From the NCBI GenBank assembly GCA_902769805.1, contig CACXQL010000004.1, forward strand, positions 1-59,343: DNA of 59,343 bases, written 5' to 3'. Shown here piece after piece: positions 1 to 5,947 of this stretch (positions are counted from its first letter, which is position 1; each line of letters opens with the position of its first letter). A model generated the notes under the pieces. It saw only the letters and a list, made by a program, of their open reading frames with translations. It was not told the origin of the DNA and searched no databases. The stretch comes from an uncultured Prevotellaceae bacterium (GTDB lineage Bacteria; Bacteroidota; Bacteroidia; Bacteroidales; Bacteroidaceae). A program made the position numbers and the translations under genes.

Positions 1-99
1 CTTGGAATACTAACCCAATTGCGGACAACTTTTCTTCTAAACTAAATTCCTTTTTCATTTGAACCTTTAAGTTGTGTCCAACTTTCTGGGTTCACTTCA
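1..99 (-). mobile_element. Edge of an IS3-type insertion sequence (truncated by window)
   Basis: Reading the minus strand from base 58 toward the window edge gives MKKEFSLEEKLSAIGLVFQ, which has the look of the N-terminal helix-turn-helix of an IS3/IS150-group OrfA transposase. Upstream of that start, bases 75-99 on the minus strand read TGAAGTGAACCCAGAAAG followed by TTGGACA, resembling IS3-family terminal repeats that begin with TG. The element end is probably near base 99. Only its first ~100 bases are present, so family assignment is from memory of IS3 ends and not verified by search. Confidence 0.6.
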
Positions 100-307
100 T
101 TTTTGTCCCTGTTTTTCGGTTAGAAAGGTGTCGCTTTTCGGGTCGTTTGGACGTAGCAAACGGTTAGAAAGGTGCCACCTTTCCCATAGAAAGGTACGTC
201 CAAACTCATTTTTAGCTTCAAACAAACGCTTTGAAGGCTCCAGATTTTCTAGAAGATCCAAAAATCTGAACATAAATTCCGGTATTTTTTTTTAACATTT
301 AATTAAT
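100..307. repeat. Intergenic stretch with copies of a short palindromic repeat
   Basis: No convincing gene. It holds a 28-base unit at 123-150 (gaaaggtgtcgcttttcggg then tcgtttgg) that recurs with three changes at 19071-19098, and a second related unit at 167-195 (gaaaggtgccacctttc and following bases). Each core is self-complementary (GAAAGGTG...CACCTTTC). This is the edge of a dispersed repeat family also seen at 38253-38285 and 48209-48236. Confidence 0.5.
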
Positions 308-418
308 CCTCGTCCTGTCATGATGGACGAACATTACTATAACATGCTTGGACAGCCTGTTGGGAATAATACCAAAGGCATCATCATCCATAAGGGCAAG
401 AAAGTGATAAAGAAATAA
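308..418 (+). pseudogene. 3'-end remnant of a secreted-protein gene
   Basis: The frame ending in TAA at 416-418 encodes ...DEHYYNMLGQPVGNN followed by TKGIIIHKGKKVIKK. This matches the 'YNLxGQxV...KGIxIxxGKKxxxK' tail common at the C terminus of Prevotella/Bacteroides surface and secreted proteins. A stop lies in frame at 293-295, so nothing of the body of the gene is left. ATG codons exist at 320 and 323, but a 32-residue product would be only the tail. I read it as a fragment stranded when the adjacent IS or another rearrangement removed the 5' part. Confidence 0.5.
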
Positions 419-460
419 CGAGGAAGTAAGCAGTAAAAGAACAGGGTATAGTACAAGAAA

Positions 461-486
461 ATCGGGAGACTTTTAAATCTCCCGAT
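461..486 (-). terminator. Terminator of tRNA-Cys
   Basis: Perfect hairpin atcgggaga...tctcccgat lying just downstream of tRNA-Cys on the minus strand, followed there by TTTCTTG. Confidence 0.6.
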
Positions 487-500
487 TGCTTTCCCCTAAG

Positions 501-572
501 AGGTGCCTGGCGGATTCGAACCGCCGTAGACGGTTTTGCAGACCGTTGACTAAGCCACTCATCCAAGGCACC
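501..572 (-). tRNA. tRNA-Cys (GCA)
   Basis: On the minus strand from 572 the acceptor arm GGTGCCT pairs with AGGCACC (502-508). The anticodon loop reads CTGCAAA with anticodon GCA, and the T arm contains GGTTCGAATCC. The 3' CCA is not encoded. A TACCTTTG -7 box is present on the minus strand near 669-676, so the transcript has a leader of roughly 90 bases. Confidence 0.92.
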
Positions 573-719
573 GTTTTAGTGAAGGGAGAGTGATGCTTTG
601 CATCAACTCTTCTGAGTGTAAGGTGGCTCGACGGAATCAAGGCACCTTGCCATCTTAGCGGATGCAAAGGTACGAATAAGTGAGCAAATAACCAAAAAAA
701 TAAGAAGTTTTTTTGTTAT
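573..719 (-). promoter_or_regulatory. Promoter and leader of tRNA-Cys
   Basis: Minus-strand TTCGTACCTTTGCA (complement of 667-680) matches the -7 consensus TAnnTTTG. Between it and the tRNA lies a leader without a plausible CDS. The leader repeats the first bases of the tRNA (caaggcacc at 638-646 and again at 564-572, 74 bases apart), possibly a decayed tRNA copy. Confidence 0.5.
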
Positions 720-878
720 TTATTTGCAATGACAGGAATCCAGATGTTTTTTCTGACAGTTTTTTCTCAGTTCACAGTCCCGGCAGGGGTCTCCGCCTTT
801 GCGAAGAGCATGATAAATACGACCTGCCGCATAACACACGGCAAGTATCACAATAATGATGACAAGAAATGTCTGCAT
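720..878 (-). CDS. FeoB-associated Cys-rich membrane protein-like (52 aa)
   Basis: A 52-codon ORF reading MQTFLVIIIVILAVCYAAGR at its N terminus: one membrane segment (residues ~3-18), then a basic stretch and a Cys-rich tail (C32, C35, C41, C49, C51: PCRDCELRKNC...SCHC). Length and layout match the small FeoB-associated Cys-rich membrane protein family, usually found beside the ferrous iron transporter FeoB. Here it starts 4 bases after the lipid kinase stop, so the two are almost certainly cotranscribed, and no feoB is visible in the window. Role in iron handling is family inference only. Confidence 0.65.
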   Translation of the reverse strand: MQTFLVIIIVILAVCYAAGRIYHALRKGGDPCRDCELRKNCQKKHLDSCHCK

Positions 879-882
879 GGAG

Positions 883-1920
883 TTACATTTTAGAGAGCTT
901 GCGGAGCATCAGTTTATTGATGGCCTGAATGCGGCGCCCTCCCTTCTCGATGTCTTCACGTACATTATTTATATTATTGAAAAGGTCACTGAATGCATTC
1001 AGGAACGGATTTGGTTGACCAGGATCCTCAATAGCCTCAGGGTTGGTGACGATTCGGATACCTAAGGGTTCAATATGTACTTCGATATCCTGGTCAGTCA
1101 TCACAGGGTCACCGTCATAATGGATGGCTCCCGGCTCCTTTCGCGTGATATGCAATGTCTTGGTACGGAAGGTCTTGATCTTCGAGTTGTTCGCCAGTGT
1201 CTTCATAAACAGGTCGGCAGCTATCTGCGGTGCATCGAGGGCTGTGAATGGCTCCATGATGATCACGTCCATCTCACCGTCTTTCATCGTGGCTCCTGGG
1301 GCGATATAGGCATTGTTGCCATATTGGGAGGCATTGGCACAGGCAATCAAGAACGCTTTGTATTTCTTGGCTCCCGTATCATCTTCTACCTCATAGGTCT
1401 CTGGCTTATATTTCAGTCCTTCCTTCAGTACATTTTCCACATAGGTGATAGGTCCACGCTTTCCTGCCTCTGCAAACTTCAAGGAGATGAAGGCATCAAA
1501 GCCCATGCCACAAGTACAGAAGAAAGGAATGCTATTGATGACACCATAGTCGAATGCCTCTATCTGACATTGGTTGATGATCTTCAGTGCCTTGCGGATA
1601 TTCATGGGGATACACAGGTGACGTGCAAGACCGTTGCCTGAGCCGCAGGGGATGATACCTAATGCTGTCTGCGTGTGTGTCAGGGAACGGGCTACTTCGT
1701 TGACGGTACCGTCACCTCCGACAGCCACGACAATGTCAATGCCTTTGGCTGCACATTCTTTGGCAATCTCTGCCGCATGCCCCTTATGCTCTGTCATACG
1801 GATATCCATATCGAAGAGTTTGCTGTCGATTTCCTCTCCAATCATTTTAGGTATCTCATCTTTGTTTTGATTGCCAGAGATGGGATTTATGATGAATGTG
1901 ATATGGATCTTTTTGTTCAT
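883..1920 (-). CDS. Diacylglycerol/sphingosine kinase-family lipid kinase
   Basis: Soluble lipid kinase of the YegS/BmrU/DAGK catalytic family, transferring phosphate from ATP to a lipid hydroxyl. The start of the protein has INPISGN, and the nucleotide-binding signature VVAVGGDGTVNEV lies near residues 65-77, followed by GIIPCGSGNGLARHL. About 345 aa, normal for the family. I chose the ATG at 1920: a TATTTTTG -7 box at 1930-1937 overlaps the alternative start at 1932 and would give a very short leader. It is divergent from serine palmitoyltransferase, so a sphingoid base or ceramide substrate is plausible but not shown by the sequence; diacylglycerol is the alternative. Confidence 0.85.
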   Translation of the reverse strand: MNKKIHITFIINPISGNQNKDEIPKMIGEEIDSKLFDMDIRMTEHKGHAAEIAKECAAKGIDIVVAVGGDGTVNEVARSLTHTQTALGIIPCGSGNGLARHLCIPMNIRKALKIINQCQIEAFDYGVINSIPFFCTCGMGFDAFISLKFAEAGKRGPITYVENVLKEGLKYKPETYEVEDDTGAKKYKAFLIACANASQYGNNAYIAPGATMKDGEMDVIIMEPFTALDAPQIAADLFMKTLANNSKIKTFRTKTLHITRKEPGAIHYDGDPVMTDQDIEVHIEPLGIRIVTNPEAIEDPGQPNPFLNAFSDLFNNINNVREDIEKGGRRIQAINKLMLRKLSKM

Positions 1921-2032
1921 AATCTTCTGCAAAAATAAGAAATAAACAGGAAATATAAAGGGGTATTTGGAATAAATTACAATATTTTTACGAATTATCT
2001 CCTAAAATGTGCACTATTTGATAAAAATTGTG

Positions 2033-2040
2033 TAACTTTG
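2033..2040 (+). promoter_or_regulatory. -7 promoter element of the palmitoyltransferase gene
   Basis: TAACTTTG followed by CAG, matching TAnnTTTG, 40 bases before the ATG at 2081. No clear TTTG lies at the right spacing upstream, so the -33 side is weak. Confidence 0.5.
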
Positions 2041-2080
2041 CAGCCTGAATAAAGAAATAACGAAACAACACCTTATCGGA

Positions 2081-3268
2081 ATGGGACAGTTGCAAGAAAA
2101 ATACAAGCACTATCGTGAACCGCAGAAGTTTATGGAAGCCGATGTGTATCCATACTTCCGTGCTATTGAGGGGAAACAAGGTACCGAAGTAGAGATGGGC
2201 GGTCATAAAGTGCTCATGTTCGGTTCGAACGCTTATACAGGACTGACAGGTGACCAGCGTATCATCGATGCCGCCAAGGCTGCGCTTGACAAATACGGAT
2301 CAGGTTGTGCAGGAAGCCGTTTCCTTAATGGAACACTGGATCTGCATGTGCAGTTAGAGAAGGAAATCGCTGAGTTCATAGGCAAGGAAGACTGCCTCTG
2401 CTTCTCTACAGGTTTCTCTGTGAATCAGGGCGTGCTTGCCATGGTAGTAGGAAAAGACGACTATATCATCTGTGATGACCGTGATCATGCCAGCATCGTG
2501 GACGGTCGTCGTCTCTCATTCGCCAAGCAGTTGCATTATAAGCACAATGATATGGAGGATCTGGAGCGTGTACTCCAGAGACTGCCTCAGGAAGCTATCA
2601 AACTGATTGTGGTGGATGGTGTGTTCTCGATGGAGGGCGACCTTGCCAAACTGCCTGAGATTGTAGAACTGAAGCATAAGTATAACTGTTCTATCATGGT
2701 TGATGAGGCTCATGGTCTTGGTGTTTTCGGCAAACAAGGACGTGGCGTCTGTGACCATTTCGGACTGACAGATGAGGTTGACCTGATTATGGGTACCTTC
2801 TCAAAGTCGCTGGCTTCCATTGGTGGTTTTATTGCTTCTGATTGGGATACCATCAATTTCCTCCGTCATACCTGTCGTACCTATATCTTCTCTGCATCCA
2901 ATACTCCTGCGGCAACAGCTGCCGCCATGGAGGCCTTGCATATTATTCAGAAAGAGCCTGAGCGTATCGAGGCATTGTGGAAGGTGACGAAGTATGCATT
3001 AAAGCGTTTCCGTGAGGAGGGCTTTGAGATTGGTGACACGGAGAGTCCTATTATCCCGCTTTATGTGCGTGATGTAGATAAGACCTTCCTTGTGACGGCA
3101 TTGGCATTCAAGGCAGGTGTGTTTATCAATCCTGTGATACCACCAGCATGTGCTCCACAGGACACTTTGGTGCGTTATGCATTGATGGCTACTCATACCG
3201 AAGAGCAGGTTGACCGTTCTGTGAAGGCTTTGAAGAAAATCTTCGTAGAGCAAGGCATTATTAAATAA
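2081..3268 (+). CDS. spt: Serine palmitoyltransferase (alpha-oxoamine synthase family)
   Basis: PLP enzyme expected to condense serine with palmitoyl-CoA to 3-ketosphinganine, the first step of Bacteroidetes sphingolipid synthesis. 395 aa, standard for this fold-type I family. Visible signatures: SNAYTGL near residue 49, GSGCAGSRFLNGT at 73-85, VDEAHGLGVFG at 207-217 (Asp208 and His211 contact the cofactor) and the Schiff-base lysine Lys242 in GTFSKSLASIGGF. 2-amino-3-ketobutyrate CoA ligase and 8-amino-7-oxononanoate synthase are relatives that could be confused with it. The N-terminal YREPQKFMEADVYPYFR stretch and the divergent lipid kinase favour the sphingolipid enzyme. Confidence 0.85.
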   Translation: MGQLQEKYKHYREPQKFMEADVYPYFRAIEGKQGTEVEMGGHKVLMFGSNAYTGLTGDQRIIDAAKAALDKYGSGCAGSRFLNGTLDLHVQLEKEIAEFIGKEDCLCFSTGFSVNQGVLAMVVGKDDYIICDDRDHASIVDGRRLSFAKQLHYKHNDMEDLERVLQRLPQEAIKLIVVDGVFSMEGDLAKLPEIVELKHKYNCSIMVDEAHGLGVFGKQGRGVCDHFGLTDEVDLIMGTFSKSLASIGGFIASDWDTINFLRHTCRTYIFSASNTPAATAAAMEALHIIQKEPERIEALWKVTKYALKRFREEGFEIGDTESPIIPLYVRDVDKTFLVTALAFKAGVFINPVIPPACAPQDTLVRYALMATHTEEQVDRSVKALKKIFVEQGIIK

Positions 3269-3279
3269 ATGCGGAAAAA

Positions 3280-3311
3280 TTTGCAAGGGTCACAAAAAAT
3301 GTGTACCTTTG
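3280..3311 (+). promoter_or_regulatory. Promoter of tRNA-Pro
   Basis: TTTG at 3280-3283, a 20-base spacer, then TACCTTTG at 3304-3311: a textbook Bacteroidetes vegetative promoter 18 bases ahead of the tRNA. Confidence 0.8.
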
Positions 3312-3329
3312 CATCCGCTTTCAAGGCAA

Positions 3330-3405
3330 CGAGGTGTAGCGCAGTTGGTAGCGTTCCTGGTTTGGGACCAGGCTGTCGCAGGTTCGAGTCCTGTCACCTC
3401 GACCA
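3330..3405 (+). tRNA. tRNA-Pro (TGG)
   Basis: Acceptor arm CGAGGTG pairs perfectly with CACCTCG (3395-3401). The anticodon stem CCTGG/CCAGG encloses TTTGGGA, anticodon TGG, and the T loop contains GGTTCGAGTCC. The 3' CCA is encoded at 3403-3405, unlike the other two tRNAs in the window. Confidence 0.95.
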
Positions 3406-3415
3406 CCTATATGGG

Positions 3416-3451
3416 AAAGACCACTAACTCAGAGTTAGCGGTCTTTTTTTC
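3416..3451 (+). terminator. Terminator after tRNA-Pro
   Basis: Hairpin aagaccactaact / agttagcggtctt followed by a run of seven T. It also lies just downstream of the minus-strand ybjQ gene and may serve both strands. Confidence 0.75.
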
Positions 3452-3454
3452 TGT

Positions 3455-3772
3455 TTAGATAACCACTGCTGTTCCGCTGGTGGCAACCATGAGCATTGAA
3501 CCGTTGGATCCGACAGTCTCGTAATCGATATCAATGCCTACGATGGCATTGGCACCAAGAGCCTGAGCACGTTGCATCATCTCCTGCATGGAGGTGTCTT
3601 TGGCCTCGGCAAGCACCTTCTCGTAAGCACCTGCACGACCACCTACGATGTCGCGAATGCCTGCAAAGAGGTCTTTGAACATGTTAGCACCGATAATGGT
3701 TTCACCTGTCACCACACCCTTGTACTCGCGGATAGTGTGACCTTCAATCTGTGGGGTTGTTGATAGTATCAT
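3455..3772 (-). CDS. YbjQ/UPF0145 family protein
   Basis: 105-aa protein of the YbjQ family (DUF74), small pentamer-forming proteins sometimes labelled heavy-metal binding without firm proof. It has the family hallmarks [21 protein letters not shown] at the start, a [12 protein letters not shown] loop, then [14 protein letters not shown] and a C-terminal SGTAVVI. Full length. It stands alone between tRNA-Pro and an acetyltransferase on the same strand, 29 bases after that gene. Biochemical role unknown. Confidence 0.85.
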   Translation of the reverse strand: MILSTTPQIEGHTIREYKGVVTGETIIGANMFKDLFAGIRDIVGGRAGAYEKVLAEAKDTSMQEMMQRAQALGANAIVGIDIDYETVGSNGSMLMVATSGTAVVI

Positions 3773-3801
3773 AGTCGTTATCGTTTAAAAGTTTCTGTCT
3801 G

Positions 3802-4365
3802 TTAGACGTTATTTTGCGGAATGATCTTCTTTATGGTTCGAGCAGGGTTGCCGCCAACTACCACATTGTCAGGCACATCTTTCGTCACCACGGCTCCTGC
3901 GGCAACAATGGCATTTTTGCCAATGGTTACGCCCGGACAGATGATGGCACCGATGCATATCCACGCATTCTCTTTTATCGTCACCTTTCCGAAATGGAAA
4001 AGGTTATGTCTGTCGTAAAGGTCGTGATCAACTGTTGCAATCTTAACCTCTGGACCGATCAGGACGTTGTCTTCTATCACCACCTTACCGGGAGAGAGTA
4101 TAGTTGCTCCTTTGTTGATTGTCACATTCTTCCCGATTGTTATCCGACATCCGCAATCACAATAGAAAGGAGAAACAATAGCGACACTATCATCTATCTC
4201 GCATTGGAATAGTTCTTCCAGCAGACTCTTATAATCAGGATATGTAGGTTTCTTAGACGAAATCTTCAGGCAAAGTTCATGACTCCGTATCATCTCTGCC
4301 TCCACGTTACGCATGCGAGGATCTCTTTTGTCGCCCGACCCAGTGGCATCTATGATGTTAAACAT
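3802..4365 (-). CDS. Hexapeptide-repeat sugar O-acetyltransferase (Maa/LacA type)
   Basis: 187-aa left-handed beta-helix acyltransferase. The N-terminal ~60 residues form the helical cap of maltose/galactoside acetyltransferases. Hexapeptide repeats run from about residue 72 (ITIGKN-VTINKG) to 175 (VTIGKNAIVAAGAVVTKDVP), ending with the usual VVGGNPARTIKKI. The active-site His is in VDHDLYDRHN near residue 118. It would move acetyl from acetyl-CoA to a sugar or related hydroxyl; the acceptor cannot be told from sequence. Single gene, with no obvious partners. Confidence 0.85.
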   Translation of the reverse strand: MFNIIDATGSGDKRDPRMRNVEAEMIRSHELCLKISSKKPTYPDYKSLLEELFQCEIDDSVAIVSPFYCDCGCRITIGKNVTINKGATILSPGKVVIEDNVLIGPEVKIATVDHDLYDRHNLFHFGKVTIKENAWICIGAIICPGVTIGKNAIVAAGAVVTKDVPDNVVVGGNPARTIKKIIPQNNV

Positions 4366-4448
4366 ATTGTTTGTTTAGTACAATTGCAATTATATCACAA
4401 AACATATTAAATCTGATGGCAAAATTACTCATTTTACTGTAAATTTGC

Positions 4449-4456
4449 TATTTTTG
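4449..4456 (+). promoter_or_regulatory. -7 element upstream of the yjbQ cluster
   Basis: TATTTTTG followed by CAG, 35 bases ahead of the 47-aa ORF. No clean -33 box is seen. Confidence 0.4.
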
Positions 4457-4490
4457 CAGCAATTATTAAAATAGTTTAGGAAATTTGACT

Positions 4491-4634
4491 ATGGCGCATT
4501 TTGGACAGTCTGATGATTTCAGGCGTGATGAGCTGATACGGATCATCGAGCATTCTGTGGAGAAGTTGACACTTCAGGAACTCGAAGCCCTGTATTATGA
4601 TATGACAACAAAGTCATATATCAATGACAATTAA
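4491..4634 (+). CDS. Small hypothetical protein (47 aa)
   Basis: ORF MAHFGQSDDFRRDELIRIIE at its N terminus, ending KSYINDN. Predicted mostly helical, charged, no membrane segment, no Cys. It sits 5 bases before the ATG of yjbQ and behind a TATTTTTG box, so it is the first gene of that transcript. The acidic/basic alternation and LTLQELEALYYDM segment suggest a helix-turn-helix-like or partner-binding micro-protein, but I recognise no family. Confidence 0.6.
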   Translation: MAHFGQSDDFRRDELIRIIEHSVEKLTLQELEALYYDMTTKSYINDN

Positions 4635-4639
4635 GTGAT

Positions 4640-5053
4640 ATGGTACAGCAAATAGAGATAATCCTGAAACCGAAACACAGAGGTTTCCATTTGGTGACAA
4701 GTGAGATTATGAACCAGTTGCCGAAGTTGCCAAAAACTGGTATCATGAATATCTTCACGAAGCATACCAGTTGCGGACTGAGCATCAATGAGAATGCAGA
4801 TCCTGATGTGCGTGTGGATATGGAAACCATCTTCAATCGTCTGGTTCCTGAGAACCGTCTAGAGTATGAGCATACCCTGGAAGGTGCCGATGACATGCCA
4901 GCTCATGCTAAATCAACATTGAGCGGTGTCAGCATCACTATCCCTATAACTGACGGACGTTTAAATCTTGGCACTTGGCAGGGTATCTATTTCTGCGAGT
5001 ACCGTAATTACGGTGGTTCCAGAGAGTTGGTAGTAACGATTATAGGAGAATGA
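4640..5053 (+). CDS. yjbQ: YjbQ/UPF0047 family protein
   Basis: 137 aa, full length for the YjbQ family, which has weak thiamine-phosphate synthase activity in E. coli but no settled physiological role. Family signatures are present: MNIFTKHTSCGLSINENADPDVR near residues 36-58 and DDMPAHAKSTLSGVSITIPI near 94-113, where conserved His and Asn residues line a putative metal site; the C terminus is ...REVVVTIIGE-like (here RELVVTIIGE). Its stop overlaps the start of the next gene by four bases (ATGA), implying translational coupling. Confidence 0.88.
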   Translation: MVQQIEIILKPKHRGFHLVTSEIMNQLPKLPKTGIMNIFTKHTSCGLSINENADPDVRVDMETIFNRLVPENRLEYEHTLEGADDMPAHAKSTLSGVSITIPITDGRLNLGTWQGIYFCEYRNYGGSRELVVTIIGE

Positions 5054-5889
5054 GAAACTTAAAAATAATGACTTTAATGCTTTTCCTGCCTTTGGTTGCA
5101 TGGGCTCAAAAGCAGTATTGCCTGCCAACGGCGACATCTTCAGACGAAGAGAATGACAGACCGATGATTGAAGTCTATCTTCCTAAAGAAGAAATTGCCA
5201 ACGGCTGTGCCGTTGTACTCTGTCCTGGTGGTGCTATGCGTTGGCTTTCGTGGGAGAGTGATGTATTGAAGATGGCTTCATTCCTGAATGAACAGGGCAT
5301 TGCAGCCATAGGTCTGCGCTACCATTTGAATAAGGGACCCATGCCGCAAGGTATGCAGATGCCCCCGATGGTGGATGTGACACACCTAGAAGCATTTCCA
5401 CAGGCAGATGCCAATCCGATGCATAATGCCAGTGGTGACTCCATCATCCACCTTGCAGCACAGGATGCCAAGGTTGCCATCAGCATGATAAGGGAGCACG
5501 CAGACGAGTGGCATATCAGCAAAGACAAGATAGGCTTCCTTGGTTTCTCGGCAGGTGGCGGAGTGGCTATCGCAGCCACAATGTCTGCCAACAGTATAGA
5601 GCGTCCCGATTTCCTTTGCACTAATTTCGGTCCATCACTGATGCCTGTCACAGTTCCGCATGATGCTCCTCCATTGCTGATTATGACCCGTGCCGATCAT
5701 CCTAATGTGGCAGCTGGTCTCGTAGCTCTGTTTATGGAATGGAAAAAGGCTGGAGCAAATGCCGAACTCCATATGTACGGCGACGGTAAAGGTCCATACG
5801 AGCTGATGCCTCAAACGGGTGAAACGACGACAGAGACCTGGAGTTGCCAAATGATTCATTGGCTGAAAGCCAAGGGATTCATAAAATAG
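5050..5889 (+). CDS. Secreted alpha/beta hydrolase (xylan esterase/BD-FAE-like)
   Basis: 279 aa with signal peptide (residues 1-19, cleavage after AWA). The fold resembles the acetyl-xylan or feruloyl esterase type found next to hemicellulases: oxyanion region VVLCPGGAMRWLSW at 55-68, nucleophile elbow GFSAGG with Ser167, and Asp216 in TRADHPN. Where relatives carry the catalytic His in a GGHGF-like loop, this protein reads GDGKGPYEL (244-252), so the usual His is missing; His241 in LHMY is close but misplaced. It precedes a GH51 arabinofuranosidase by 58 bases and may help de-esterify arabinoxylan if it is active. Confidence 0.75.
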   Translation: MRNLKIMTLMLFLPLVAWAQKQYCLPTATSSDEENDRPMIEVYLPKEEIANGCAVVLCPGGAMRWLSWESDVLKMASFLNEQGIAAIGLRYHLNKGPMPQGMQMPPMVDVTHLEAFPQADANPMHNASGDSIIHLAAQDAKVAISMIREHADEWHISKDKIGFLGFSAGGGVAIAATMSANSIERPDFLCTNFGPSLMPVTVPHDAPPLLIMTRADHPNVAAGLVALFMEWKKAGANAELHMYGDGKGPYELMPQTGETTTETWSCQMIHWLKAKGFIK

Positions 5890-5947
5890 CCAAGGAGATT
5901 GGTGTACTTAGATGAAGTAGTAACCAAGCAAATAAACAAGAAATAAT

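Noticed and set aside
1075-1641. 188-codon plus-strand frame over the lipid kinase
   Set aside because: Shadow of the kinase; the opposite frame carries the family motifs.
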